The notes beneath the pieces were generated by a model. It worked only from the letters and a program-made list of their open reading frames with translations, had not been told where the DNA came from and did no database searches. Below are positions 37,401 through 48,900 of a stretch of DNA of 64,000 nucleotides, piece by piece. Position 1 is the first letter of the stretch; every line of letters begins with the position of its first letter. The stretch covers positions 176,393-240,392 of the forward strand of contig JAPYMA010001155.1 in NCBI GenBank assembly GCA_035041965.1, given 5' to 3'. This stretch comes from Anisakis pegreffii. Its lineage: Eukaryota > Nematoda > Chromadorea > Rhabditida > Anisakidae. Both the position numbers and the translations under genes were made by a program.

Positions 37401-40400
37401 GTTCGTGCGCTTGTTGATTCAAAAATCAAAACTGACAGATTCATGTCGATCATTTTGCATCAGAAATTATAAAGTATGGAGTACTCATCAATCACACTTG
37501 GTGTTTGCAGCTAATGACAGTCAACAATAACACTAGAACAGTTAACAAAGAAGTTGATTGGAGTTTCTATGAGAGAATTACGGTAATTTTATGACGAAGC
37601 TCATAACGGTAAATCAATGGTTTCAGCTTTAGATGAGAGGTCTTCTTTTAACGATGATTATACGCTATAATCACGAATAGCACTTTTGAATGATATTAAC
37701 ATGTGTTTTCAACTAATTGCTCATCGACATCAAACTCATATATTCATTCAATTTAGAAATAAAGGATTAGTAATAGTAGTCAAATACAATCCCACGTGAT
37801 TAATGAATACCCATATGTGCTTATAGGGACTTTAATTAGAGTTGGAGGCAGATACTTCTCAGTATTTTGCTGAATAGATATGATTTATTTGCCGGCTCAG
37901 TTTAATTACAGTTGAACGCAGATATTTCCTAGTATCAATATGATTTTTTAGTGTGTGCGATTAATGATCACTAGTATCAAAATTACAGGTCGAACATGCC
38001 TAAGAATAACATTGAACATTCAGTCATAATCTGATGAGGAGAGAGTTTTTTGGTCACAGTTTCAGCGAAGAACCAAGCAAACGCTTTATTTGGGGTTATG
38101 TTTAGATTGAGGCTCACATCGGGGCATTCATTAAACAAGCAGATGGTTCGTTTATGATCCATTCAAATAATTCTTTAACGAATGTTAGCGTAAACCTAGG
38201 TCTAGCTGCCATTCACTGCCGTATTATCGTCGCTTAACTTTGCTATCTTACAATTAGCAATCTCTTTCTCCATTTACTCAGTCATTTGTGCGGATGCTTG
38301 CGTGCAAAGTGGGAGATAGTGCATTCCGATCGAGAAAGGACCGATGCAGTGAATAAGAAAAAGACGATAGAATAAGTGAAAAATGAGAGAATAGAATGAG
38401 AAGAAACACCAGAGTGAGAGGTTTCTATCAAATATCGAAACTGTTTGTCATCGTGTTCATTTGTAGAATCTGGCGTCAATGCAACGGCAGGAAATCCGGA
38501 ACATTGGGATGATGCAGTTCGACTGTATGAAATGTACCATTTGCTGGTGAGAAGAGGCATTTCGTTATTTCGTTATTCTTCTAACTGCACTTTTATTTGA
38601 TCGGAGATTTTGAGAGAATTGTATCGGAAAAATAAGACAATGCGATGCTTAATTGCAGGTCATCTTTTGGATTCCATTACTGATACTCATATGTTTTTAT
38701 GCACTTATCATTCACGAAATGTATGTCACGATGGCGTTATGTGATAATAAAGTAAGTTTTTGAAGCATTTTTTGAAATGGTTGTGCCAGTTTGCATTCAA
38801 CTGCCGTCGTAATCATATTTCGTTGAGGGACGAATGAAGGGTTTTGAAGCGTTTCTCTTTAAACTTTCATTGCGTAATTGATCATGACAAATTCTTCGCT
38901 GATTCGTATATCACAGCGGATGATTTCGTTCTCATGCACCAAATTCACACTAAATGAATAATCGTACTTAATGAAATTGAATGAAATCCGTTGGCCACTT
39001 TCAGATGAATTAGTTCCCCGCTGGCTAAACTTCATTACACTCTATACTTTTTGAGCCACAATAGATGCCAGGTCATCGGGTTTTTGAGAAAGTAAAGGTA
39101 TCATCAAAGTTGTATGATGCAATCAACACAGTACCTCCTTCCTATCTCGGTTTCTTCCATTCAGTGACCATCTTCAAGATTCTATTGTTTCATTTGCATT
39201 TTCATTATATTTTATGCGGATATTTCAATTGGTTGTTATCGACACGTTATGCTCAACATAAAATAACGTCGTTCCCATAGAATAATGGCGATAAAACTTG
39301 TTTCGTGAGCGCTCTAGCATCACTTATGCATGTATTTTCAGCAGCTCAGTCGTCAGTCGTCATCGTCAGCCCAGAATCGTTTCAGTTTGAGACGAAGCTC
39401 GAAATCGACGCAAATAATGAAGCGAAATCGTTGGTGTGCGCTGCGTTCAACTCTTATTCTGATGACTGCTTACACACTTTGTTGGTCAGAGCTATCATTG
39501 ATTAGTACTGCACGATCACGTCTCGCATGCCTTGAGTCACCAATTAGTGATTAGAACAGTAGGTGCAGTCTAAGCTGGAGAAAAGTTACATTTCATCTGA
39601 CGTATTTCTCTTCCACACGAATGCCTGCTATACAAAGTTTAATAGGAACTGCGTTTAGGGAAATGAGATCTATTCTATAGCTTGTCAAGAATCAATTTCT
39701 TATGCTCGAATGAACGAACGCATTGAATTGGAATTCCTCATTGAAGCATTATCAGTTAAGCAATATGCAGGTTTTAGGGGAATGTTGCATTCAAAGCGCA
39801 AGTGATTATTTACTGTTGAATTCTTATTGGTTTACGAATCGAGCATCAAATCACACTTGAACATCTATAATGGAAATGTTTCTGTGTTAAAAACTCATCA
39901 TTAACCTTACCCTGCTCACGCTATACAAATTTTCATCGATGATTTCTGAATAACTCGTCAATGATAATGAGCACACAATCGGTCGAAAACTCCAAATTCT
40001 ATGGGTCTTATTTACAAATCACTGAGCACATTCACTCAATGTATTGCATAATAAATTCAAATCAATTAGAAAATTGTTTCTGCTTGCAATGCGAATCTAT
40101 CTGCTTCACTGTTTTGAACGGACACCACCAGAACACTTTCATTGACGCAGCAATATAAGGGGACATTTGTGAAGAACATACGGCATATCATCCGATTCAA
40201 TGCACTTCATCGTTTTCAATTTTCAACGAACATCAACGAGTTCATGCACATTGTCCGGAAATTATGAGATTGGCCAATTGAGAACGAGTGAATTTGAACT
40301 AAATTTCAGGTTACCGTACAATTCGCTTGCTTTGTGGGGTGTTATCGACCCGGAAAGTTACATGGAACACGAGAATACTGTATATATTATGCATGGATTG

Positions 40401-40520
40401 GTTGTGTTAAATTCAGTAATTAATCCGTGCATTTACGGTGGCGCTTTTCGGAGAGCGCTTCGTTCTCAACGTAATGGAACCAAAATTTACAAGAGTATTG
40501 CACTTGAGCAAAACGCTTAG
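34447..40520 (+). CDS. class A neuropeptide GPCR, GnRH/AKH-receptor-like (gnrr type)
   Basis: Eight exons: 34447-34601, 34923-35061, 35937-36044, 36811-36988, 38467-38546, 38659-38751, 39342-39484, 40310-40520 (368 aa). All phases agree; the first donor (GTCCAT) is weak, so the TM1/TM2 junction is the least certain. TM1: LICFLLGVPVS. TM2: HLNISDLLVLFCYC followed by LVTYEWKAGQM. TM3 has its Cys (MCKTMRF) and ends in NRF in place of the usual DRY. TM4: SAWLFAVLFSVPQLFVWD. Loop 2 carries NYTQC (disulphide Cys) and NATAG (glycosylation sequons). TM5: VIFWIPLLILICFY. TM6 has CWLPYN with its Trp codon split by a phase-2 intron. TM7 has NPCIYG. CWxPY and NPxxY are class A hallmarks. The TM2 end and TM4 patterns are those of the nematode GnRH/AKH-like receptors. 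It would sit in the plasma membrane and couple a peptide ligand to G proteins; the ligand cannot be inferred. Confidence 0.78.
35172..35767 (+). mobile_element. hAT-like non-autonomous element, copy C
   Basis: CAGTGGTTCTCATTGGG at the left end is a clean hAT-type terminus. The right end, GAGCGTGAGAATCATTTCC, is a decayed version of copy A's CGAACGTGAGAACCACTGG, and both are preceded by CATCAAAATGGGTAATG. The interior is related to copy A at the left (GGTCGAGAAATTAG, TATGTAAATGCG) but diverges in the middle. It lies in intron 2 of the GPCR gene, in the gene's orientation. Confidence 0.6.
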
Positions 40521-41284
40521 ATTCGCTTACATTGCAATTCGTTTTGAATGTGATCTATCGTATTTGACTTAGCAAACACCACGAGATAATTGCGGTGAGA
40601 GCACGGAAGAAATCTGAATGTTGTATTGAACCTGTTACTCAATAATCTGAGCGTATATTTCGATGACTCTAAAAATTCGCTCGGAATGTGCAAGAGTAAC
40701 CCAAATGCTGTAAAATATCAAGTGTATTCTTCGCATAAATGTGTTCTTCAAGCCATTTTCATATTTCTAAATTACGTCGTATGTACATTTGAATTGTGTG
40801 TATCAATTGGTTTGTGTTGTATTGTATGTGAACAGCTCATAAAGATAATGAGGTTTTTATAAGAATAATGCGATGAACACAATTTTTTAATTTGATTGCT
40901 TCAATAACCATAGTGTTATATGAACATTGATTGAGACATTTTCACTTATGGATTGTCCAGTTGAGTCATCCTTAAGAAAGGCTTTATGAAATTCACGCTC
41001 AACTGCTAGCGATTATCTAACATTAGGGACGGTTCGAGCTAAGGTGTTTATATTGAGACCGAAGATTCAAATGTTAAGAGTCTTCAGCTCGGTTGGTGGT
41101 TTCTTGGTCGTGAGGCACACTTTTTTGCAAATTGATGCAAAAGAGTGAGAACTCTTCTCAAGTTCCGATCATCTTAACTTTCACGTCATAACGCACGAGT
41201 CTATCTCAAAACGTGTCGCTGTTGTCCATTCGAAGTTGGAGGGAAATGAAAGTGAAATTATGATTTACTCAGAATTAAATGTGA

Positions 41285-41879
41285 TCATTTTTTGGTTCTG
41301 TTCGTCGATGCTGGAGAGGCTGCACTCGCTGGAACGTCGTAGTTGGCTCGACTGACCAGATCTGGATCTGTTGGAATCACCTGAAGATCATGAACTTTAG
41401 TATTATTTGCTTATTTGTGTCTTTTCAGCCAAGGTTGTTGTTTATGGTTCACATCGTGAACAAGAAACATGGCTTAAATCAGCCAAAAACCAGGGAATGT
41501 TTCATCACCTTATGTTTTCAATGTGAAATGAGAGCATGATCGGAACTTTTTCATTTGTGGACCATTTTTGGGCTCATCTCATCGTATCAGTAAACTTTTT
41601 TATCGAAATCTTCGAACTAAGCTTCCATTCTGGGAAATTTTATGGTGTATGGACAATGTCAATCCGAGTGTTTTTGTTGGTATGGTCAGTTTGACGTGAA
41701 TTTCGTGAAAATACACCTCGGGAAGGTGGTGACGTTGCGATTGAACTTAAAATATTCAATAAAAAGCTTCAAGATGTTAGTGGTAACTAGCAGTTATCGC
41801 CACAGTAGGCATTGGATCTCGACTTGTCTTGTTCGGGTCCTTCTCGGCTTGGTTTGTCATCTTTCTCCGACATAGACAT
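41285..41879 (-). CDS. possible small minus-strand gene, unrecognised
   Basis: A likely last exon (41285-41380) starts after a CTTCAG acceptor, reads VIPTDPDLVSRANYDVPASA and ends in TNRTKK and TGA. Upstream, an ATG at 41879, preceded by a GTCAAG acceptor-like site, reads MSMSEKDDKPSREGPEQ, hydrophilic and Ser/Lys/Glu-rich. The exon(s) joining them were not resolved. A short disordered protein is implied if it is real. Confidence 0.3.
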
Positions 41880-43284
41880 CCTTGACATAGCGAAATAAAG
41901 AAATATTCGATGCTAATTATACACAAAACTGATAATTAACTTTCAAAATTTCAAGCTGCTTTCTTATTCTCATTCAGATTCATTCTCACTATTCAAAGAT
42001 GTCACCTGTTGCACAACATCCACAAACTAATAAAAACTGCACGATGTATAGTATCAATCTGATCGTTACCGTTTCCGTACACTCATTCTCAAATCGTAGT
42101 TGCATTTCGTATCTGCAAATGAACTGTTACCATTTGATGCCCATTAGATCATTTGATCATCCGATCCAAACATCAACTTGTGTGATTGAATTTGTATCTT
42201 ATGCGGTGGCGGCGTAAATAAAGTTGAAAATTGTATTATTCGGTGATGAAATTTTGATAATCGACAAATTTGAATGCTAATTTGTTGAAAGTTTGGCTGA
42301 TGATGATTCGATTAGCGTACGAATCGTTTCAGTGATTTAGTGTTGCACAACGAATTGCATTCTCGAATTCGATCGTGATTTTGAGCTCACACCAAAACAT
42401 CAATGCAAAACATTCGCGGCAAACATCGTTCCCAAAGCTTATATGATTAGCGATCAGGTGATTGAGAATCCTAATTAAATCACGCCACCAAAAATATCGT
42501 ACCACGAGCATGGCAGCATTATTATGGAAACAAAATTACTTCGACTGCTCCTCGGTGATTCAATTTCAAAACAAAATTGTGCGGTAAACATGCATTTTGG
42601 ATATTCGGTTCAAAGTCACCAGAAAAACAAATTGCGACCTAAGCTACTCTCATTTTCGCACCGCAGCTGAAGTGTCGGGAAGGGAAGGGACTGTGTAATT
42701 TACTCACTTTGCACAGTTGAAAGAAGTACATGCGAAATGAACTGTCGGGTGACAGCGTTTACGTACCGACTAAAATGCAGCTCTAGATGAAGATGGAGAA
42801 TGGTCAGTCAGCTCATTTCATCAAATACAGATTTCACAAGACACTATCAAAGTGACCAGAAGCCAGCAGTGATAAAACAAAAAAAAGGTGCCACTGCTAA
42901 TAGCAATATGACTTATGAAAATACCTTAATATAAAGCCATTGAAGAAAATGTTTGTGTTTGAAATGACTAAATGAAATACTTACAACAATTATCAGCATT
43001 TGCTTTTGATAAAATTCGAATTTGAACCACCTGATTGAATTCAAGCGTTTGATCAACGCCAAATATAAAGAATCGACAATTCAGCAAGTCAAAATAATTA
43101 AGAAATGACCTTTTATTTCTTCTCGAAGAAGTCATCGAGTCGGAACAATAAAATTTGCACGCAAATCCATCTGTTTAATTGAGCAACTGATTGATCCAAT
43201 TCACAATTTGAGCAATTGTTGGTTGGCAAACCTGAGAAGCGGCGGGGTGCGTGCAATGTTGCGATGGACCGATGCTTTGGCTTT

Positions 43285-43740
43285 TATTTGAATTACGTCC
43301 CTTCAGAAAATTTAGGATATCGGATTGTGAGAAGCAGAATGCATTCCCACCGGCACATTATATATTGTTCTGGGTATTTTGAATGACAAATCTTTGGATG
43401 GTATCCGAATGACGGATTGTATTCCCTTGGGCACGCTGTATAATTTTTGAAAGTCGAGATTCTCATCAGTTCAACGGCACAAAAATTTTAAATGCTGATT
43501 GGTGAATTTGAGAAGGAGCAGACTCCGTAGGAAGATAATACATATTTTAGGAAGCCGAGACTGTTCTCGATTCAACGATACCAAAATATCTACATGTTGA
43601 TTACGAAACGTGAGAAGCAGAGTTCCTCTATTACTACGATGGATTGGTGTTTTGGGTATTTTGAATGTCATTCCTTCAGAAGATTAAGGGTCTCAGAGCA
43701 ACAGAACATATTCCCTCGGATACAATATAACAAGTAAGCA
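43285..43740. repeat. degenerate internal duplications
   Basis: TTCTGGGTATTTTGAATG (43360s) recurs as TTTTGGGTATTTTGAATG (43650s). CCTTCAGAA + ATTTAGGAT and CCTTCAGAA + GATTAAGGG flank them, and GAAAGTCGAGATTCTC recurs as GGAAGCCGAGACTGTTCTC. These look like two or three diverged copies of a unit of roughly 100-200 bp. Confidence 0.45.
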
Positions 43741-43915
43741 CTGTTCTTAATATTACCAGACATCAACCTATCACAATAATCTAGAAAAAAGCATTTCACA
43801 CCGACGATCTACTCCTATTGTGATCATCCATATCATTACAGCTCAATCTTCTGGTCTCTTGGGCGGTTTCCATGCTTGCAGTCAATCGTGATTCCGGGTC
43901 ATGATGCACAGTCAG

Positions 43916-44188
43916 TCATACAACGTTTTGATGCTGCTCGTAAAAGAAAAGCAGCTTTCTGAAAAACTTACGACCACCCAAATAAACTCGCTCTGTTGAG
44001 GAGCAGGACCTAATTAATGCCTGATATGTTATGATGTTAGCATTAATAGTTCCGTTTAGTCGCGAACTTTGTCGTGAAGCCAACCACTTACAAAAAAATT
44101 TTTTAAAACCATTTTTGCCTACTCTCAGCTCACGGTTTTGCCTTAATAATGCTTCGAATGAGATGTTTTTGGTCAGATCTTGAGACAT
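43916..44188 (-). CDS. small open frame, 90 aa, unrecognised
   Basis: An uninterrupted frame starts at ATG (44186-44188) and ends at TGA (43916-43918). It begins MSQDLTKNISFEALLRQNRE and is Lys/Arg/Phe-rich. Internal sites (AGA|GTAGGC; TATCAG|GCATTA) would also allow a two-exon version in the same frame. No family, signal peptide or membrane span was identified. Confidence 0.28.
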   Translation of the reverse strand: MSQDLTKNISFEALLRQNRELRVGKNGFKKFFCKWLASRQSSRLNGTINANIITYQALIRSCSSTERVYLGGRKFFRKLLFFYEQHQNVV

Positions 44189-45029
44189 AAAGTGTAGTTA
44201 TGTTCGTAAAAAAGCATTTATGAGTTTATAAATGGTTATCATTTGTGTTTACATTCAACCACGATGCAACGAAAACGGTGAATATTCATTGACGGCTTTT
44301 CAGCTTCGCTTCATTTTATGTTTACCTCGTACAGTTAGTTAGTTGTGTGTTTGCGTTTCAACAAATAGACATTTCCATTCAGCAACTGATTTGTATGGAC
44401 TGCTTTTATCAGAACATCAAACATTTACAAACTGCTTCATGTCTCTACGTTGTGTCTCTGCTGAGTTTAAGAGGCTGTTGTGGTTGTATCGTGATAATGT
44501 ACGGGTAAATGATGTACTGTAGTGATGCAGTGGTGGGCTATCGAAACTGATGCATGCTTTTCACAAATTCTATGAAATATAATATCCTAAAACGTCGAAA
44601 ACTTTTGTTTTTTCGAGTGATATTACAAAATAATGACAATATTGACTTCACACTGTCGAATTATAGACTGAATGAAATAAATTTACAAAAAATGTGGAAA
44701 AATATCGAAACAAATAGTTGCCAGTTGTGTGTTGTGTAAAATTATTCAACATTCACAATAACGACTAGTTTTAAATCTTCCAACAACACTTTCCAATAAC
44801 AATACTCATCGATAGTATCATTGAGATCATTCAAAGACATAAATTGCAAGATGTACTCTCATTCATCCATTCCGGCATTCATTAATCTTGCTTATTTATC
44901 TTCTGGCGATCTCATCTTTCTTTTCTATTGTCCTTGCTCAGCAAAACGTCTCAAATAGCAACTATGTTGACCTGACCACATTATTGTGGAGTAATTTTCA
45001 ATGTAGAATCACTTCAATTGCCTAATTTT

Positions 45030-45212
45030 TCACAGTATCATCACAAAATTACAAACTGAAACGTCTGGTTTAGGAAAACATCGCATTCTAACAGTCCGTC
45101 CCTTGTTCACTACTCGCTGTGAGTTGATAAGAACTGCGGAAAACACCCTTACACGTGAAGTCTCAAATGTACTTCTCCATTCTTGTTCTGTCGCCGGTTG
45201 TAATGTATTCAT
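45030..45212 (-). CDS. small open frame, 60 aa, unrecognised
   Basis: ATG-started minus-strand frame beginning MNTLQPATEQEWRSTFETSR. A CGT|GTAAGG donor-like site after codon 20 means the first part could be a first exon instead. Composition is protein-like, but no homology was recognised. Confidence 0.25.
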   Translation of the reverse strand: MNTLQPATEQEWRSTFETSRVRVFSAVLINSQRVVNKGRTVRMRCFPKPDVSVCNFVMIL

Positions 45213-45949
45213 TTGACATGTTTGATGTGCTTACAGTGAAATGGGATGATTTTGTCGTAATGTGATAATGAAGGCGATAGTGAATTGATATTCGGGGAGA
45301 GAGGAGGAGTTAGAAGGTTGATAAATAATAACGTGACATGATCAGATTATCATTACGAGGCAGGCTATCACAGAATCATTTCATTCATCATCACCAAAAA
45401 ATTATTTCACTTAGCGAGTCAGTTTCATCTGAACGCTTGCTTCAAATTTCAATATTCGAAATTCATTAAATAACATAAGATAATGAATTGTTGCCGCAAA
45501 GTAATCAGCCAGAAGATATGTGTAATCCAATCAATTTTATTCAGTGTGAGTGCTATAAGTTTTATCATAACCATTACTATTATAACGCTATAATCAATAT
45601 ACTATTGTTATAGCGCTCGTTTACTATGCCATATGCAAACTAGCTATTGCCTCCTCATCTCGATAATACTTTTTGCGTTTCGAAAACATTGATCATTGAT
45701 CATTACAACGTTGCTGTTCATAGAACCTGCTATAGAGACAGCCATAGCATTAGCGACAACTGCAATTTCACATTATACACTTGCTTTGCTTATGCTATGG
45801 AATCTGGCAGCTGATATTGACGAGATAATTTACTCTTCAGTAGCTTCAACTTCCACGCTGCTTCATCACGATATTTGCATTTACTACGCATTATTCATAT
45901 GTTCAGTCGAAATCATTAATTGATCGTTTGAATCGCATTGATTATGTGA

Positions 45950-45967
45950 AAAGTTGATTCAGCGAAG
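45950..45967 (+). promoter_or_regulatory. probable trans-splice acceptor of glutamate dehydrogenase gene
   Basis: GTTGATTCAG ends at 45962, five bases before the ATG at 45968. This spacing is typical of nematode spliced-leader addition sites. Confidence 0.5.
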
Positions 45968-48900
45968 ATGTTAGCAGTGAAATTGCTGCAAAAATGTGCC
46001 TCCACGAAGAGCCCTTCAACAGTGCCCGTGCAATTGCACACGTATCGCCTCATATCATCGTCCGGTTCGTCGGCTTCACCTTCAGCAACCGACCCGAAAG
46101 CACAGTTGGAGGATAGACAGAAGTCGATTGAGGAGCAAGTTAATCCGTCGTTCTTTCAGGTTTGGCCGTGGAATTTTCTACATCAGTTTTTGACTGCAAT
46201 GAGCCGAAATCGCATTTTTACGCAGTTTTACACGAGCGTTTCTTGCTTTTCGTGGATGTTCTTTCAATCGAACTGAACCAGATTCATAGGAATCGCTCAA
46301 AATCTTCGACTAATCAAATACGTTCTGTGAACTTGCTAAGCGAAGCTGATTAATGTTCAAGTATGATAGCCAAAGAGTTATGTCGATGAGGACTCATGAT
46401 TACATAATGAAAATTATAAGGCATTTTGCAACTAATTATCGACGCTTCCCAGTAGTAGCATGAAAGATGCTTAAAATTTCTTTTGATATCAATTTCTCAC
46501 TGCTAAAAGTTTTTGACACAGATGTGATGAATTGATATTCGAGATGATAATGAGCCACTTTCATTGTAGATGGTTGACTATTACTTCGATAAAGGATCTG
46601 CAGTGATTGAGCCAAAACTGATCAGTGAGGAGACTGGTGGGGAGAAAAAACAGGATCTTGTACGAGGAATTCTAGCCAACATAAAGCCTGCCAACAAGGT
46701 TTGTTCATCAAACACGCCCAACTCCTCATGCTATATTCAAATGCAATGTGTTATTTTATCACACAAATCTACTGATTATTTTCAATCATATTCAAGCAGT
46801 TGTATTCAATAACGATGCAGAAGTGAGTTCTGAGAAGGCATTTCGATGGAAAAACGTGCCATTCGCATTTGTGATGATTTATTCCCTCAGAATATATGAA
46901 TGTCTGAGCGATTCCGATGATAGATGAAAGTTGATAGATGAGACGACGTTCGTTTTGAGTGCTAATCAAGCTCGTGTAATTCGGTATTCATTGAGGTTGT
47001 CTGATGACTAACTAATCACACCTTCACTACGCAAAACTCATAATGAATGTGATCATTGATCTGTTATGCTCTGCTTTGTGTGCGTGAACGCCGTTGTTGT
47101 TGCCATTGAAATATGTCTCCGTTGTCAGCAGCGAATATCGACTCAACTAACTCTTTCAGCTCTAAACCCTAAACAATTGAGCAAACATGCAGACCTACGC
47201 AATTAGTTCTCATGTTATCAACGGAAATCGCTCTTGTACAATCATTTTGGATAATAAGATTACTCAAGAATGCATTATGTGAGCATTGAATGCACGTATG
47301 TAGTGGGTTAACCACTAAGTTTACCCCATGTCCACTGATGATATCGATTCGAATCATGCACATCCATTAGTTTGGCCAAATGCTTTCCTCAGAGAACTCG
47401 TAGACTTGTCATGATATTCATTCACAACAGAACTTTCGTTTTCGAGTTCGAAATTTTAAGGACCCCTTGAATATTGAAGTGTGAGTATAAAGAAAGTGAT
47501 TGCTATGTGCAGAATTTTTCACACAGTAACGAGGATGAAGAACGACTGAAATACTGATGTGAAACTGGTTGAGTGGTGAGAAGAACATGAGAAGATTGAT
47601 GACGGAATAAATTTGGGCATGTTGCGCAGTTTTTTAATGGTCACTGTAAACTCATTTTATGGACGAAGTAAAAACATAATCGGGTTCTTTGGCTGCCTGC
47701 ATGCGATTGGTTTGTAATTTTACAATGCAGTCACGCAACTGATTCTCGTCTCATCTTATACGAGATAATTTATGAACTACTAATTTTGCTGTGTGTCCAT
47801 TGGGAAGATTCCGCATTCTCGTCGAATTTATTTATGATGCACTTTCATATTCAACACTTTTTGCCGGCGGCAATTTTCACAAAGATATCAGTCAGATTAC
47901 AATTCAAGCACAACGATCATCATCATCGTCACGTTGTCTTAGGTCATTTTTAACACATTAGCGATTTCTCTTGACTTCAACGTTCAATCAGAACAACTTT
48001 TCATCGCAGTGAGGAGGGAACGATGGTTCGAGAAAGTTGATTTACAATACGAACGTCTCATGAGATTCATCATTTCGCACGATAACTCAGCAACTTCGCT
48101 CAGCAATCATAATAACTCAAAACACAACAATTAGAATAACTTCAACATGCAAGCGACTCCAAATACGAAAACTCAATATAACATTGGGGCACAATATCGA
48201 GTAGTGTTCTGACTAATTGTTCATTGCTTCAGGTACTGCATATTACTTTCCCAATACGTCGCGATAACGGCAAATTTGAACTGATCGAGGCATGGCGTGC
48301 TCAACATAGTGAACATCGAACTCCGACAAAAGGCGGAATTCGATATTCGGAAGAAGTATGTGAGGATGAAGTGCGAGCGTTATCTGCACTCATGACCTAT
48401 AAATGCTCTGTTGTGGATGTACCTTTCGGTTGGTTTGACTCCTTCTTCTGAATGTTCACTTGTTTAGTCGGTAGGATCTTACTCGTCACTTCCAATCATT
48501 GTTCACAGCAGTCAGCTTCAATTGATTCAAGAGATCCTTCCTTCTAAACCAGTGGTTTTCAAAGGGGGTGAAATTACCCATTTTGGGTGATTTAGTGTGT
48601 TGTCAAGAGGTAATGGAGGGTCGGGAAAATAGTATTTTGTGCTATTGTCACGTTATGGTAGAACGCCATTGTGACGGTGTTCTTCATCTCGGATATGTAA
48701 ATGCGGTTAGCTGAAGCAACATTGAAATTACATCCATTTGTCTCTAAATGCCGTTTCAGCAAGGTTTTCATTCTTTTCCTTGCTGTTATAATCGCTCTCA
48801 TAGCTTTTATCACCAAAAGTGTTCACTTCTCCTAATTTCTCATTCATTTCACTCAACAAGTAAAATGAAATTCTCATTCTATCAAACACACTCTATAATT

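Larger units (their letters stand above)
40521..45951. other. gene-poor region with small minus-strand frames
   Basis: Nothing on the plus strand is convincing. On the minus strand there is a possible two-exon gene at 41.3-41.9 kb, an open frame at 42329-42511 that meets a T|GTGAGC donor, and intact ATG-started frames at 43916-44188 and 45030-45212. A degenerate repeat lies at 43.3-43.7 kb. None matches a family I know. Confidence 0.4.
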
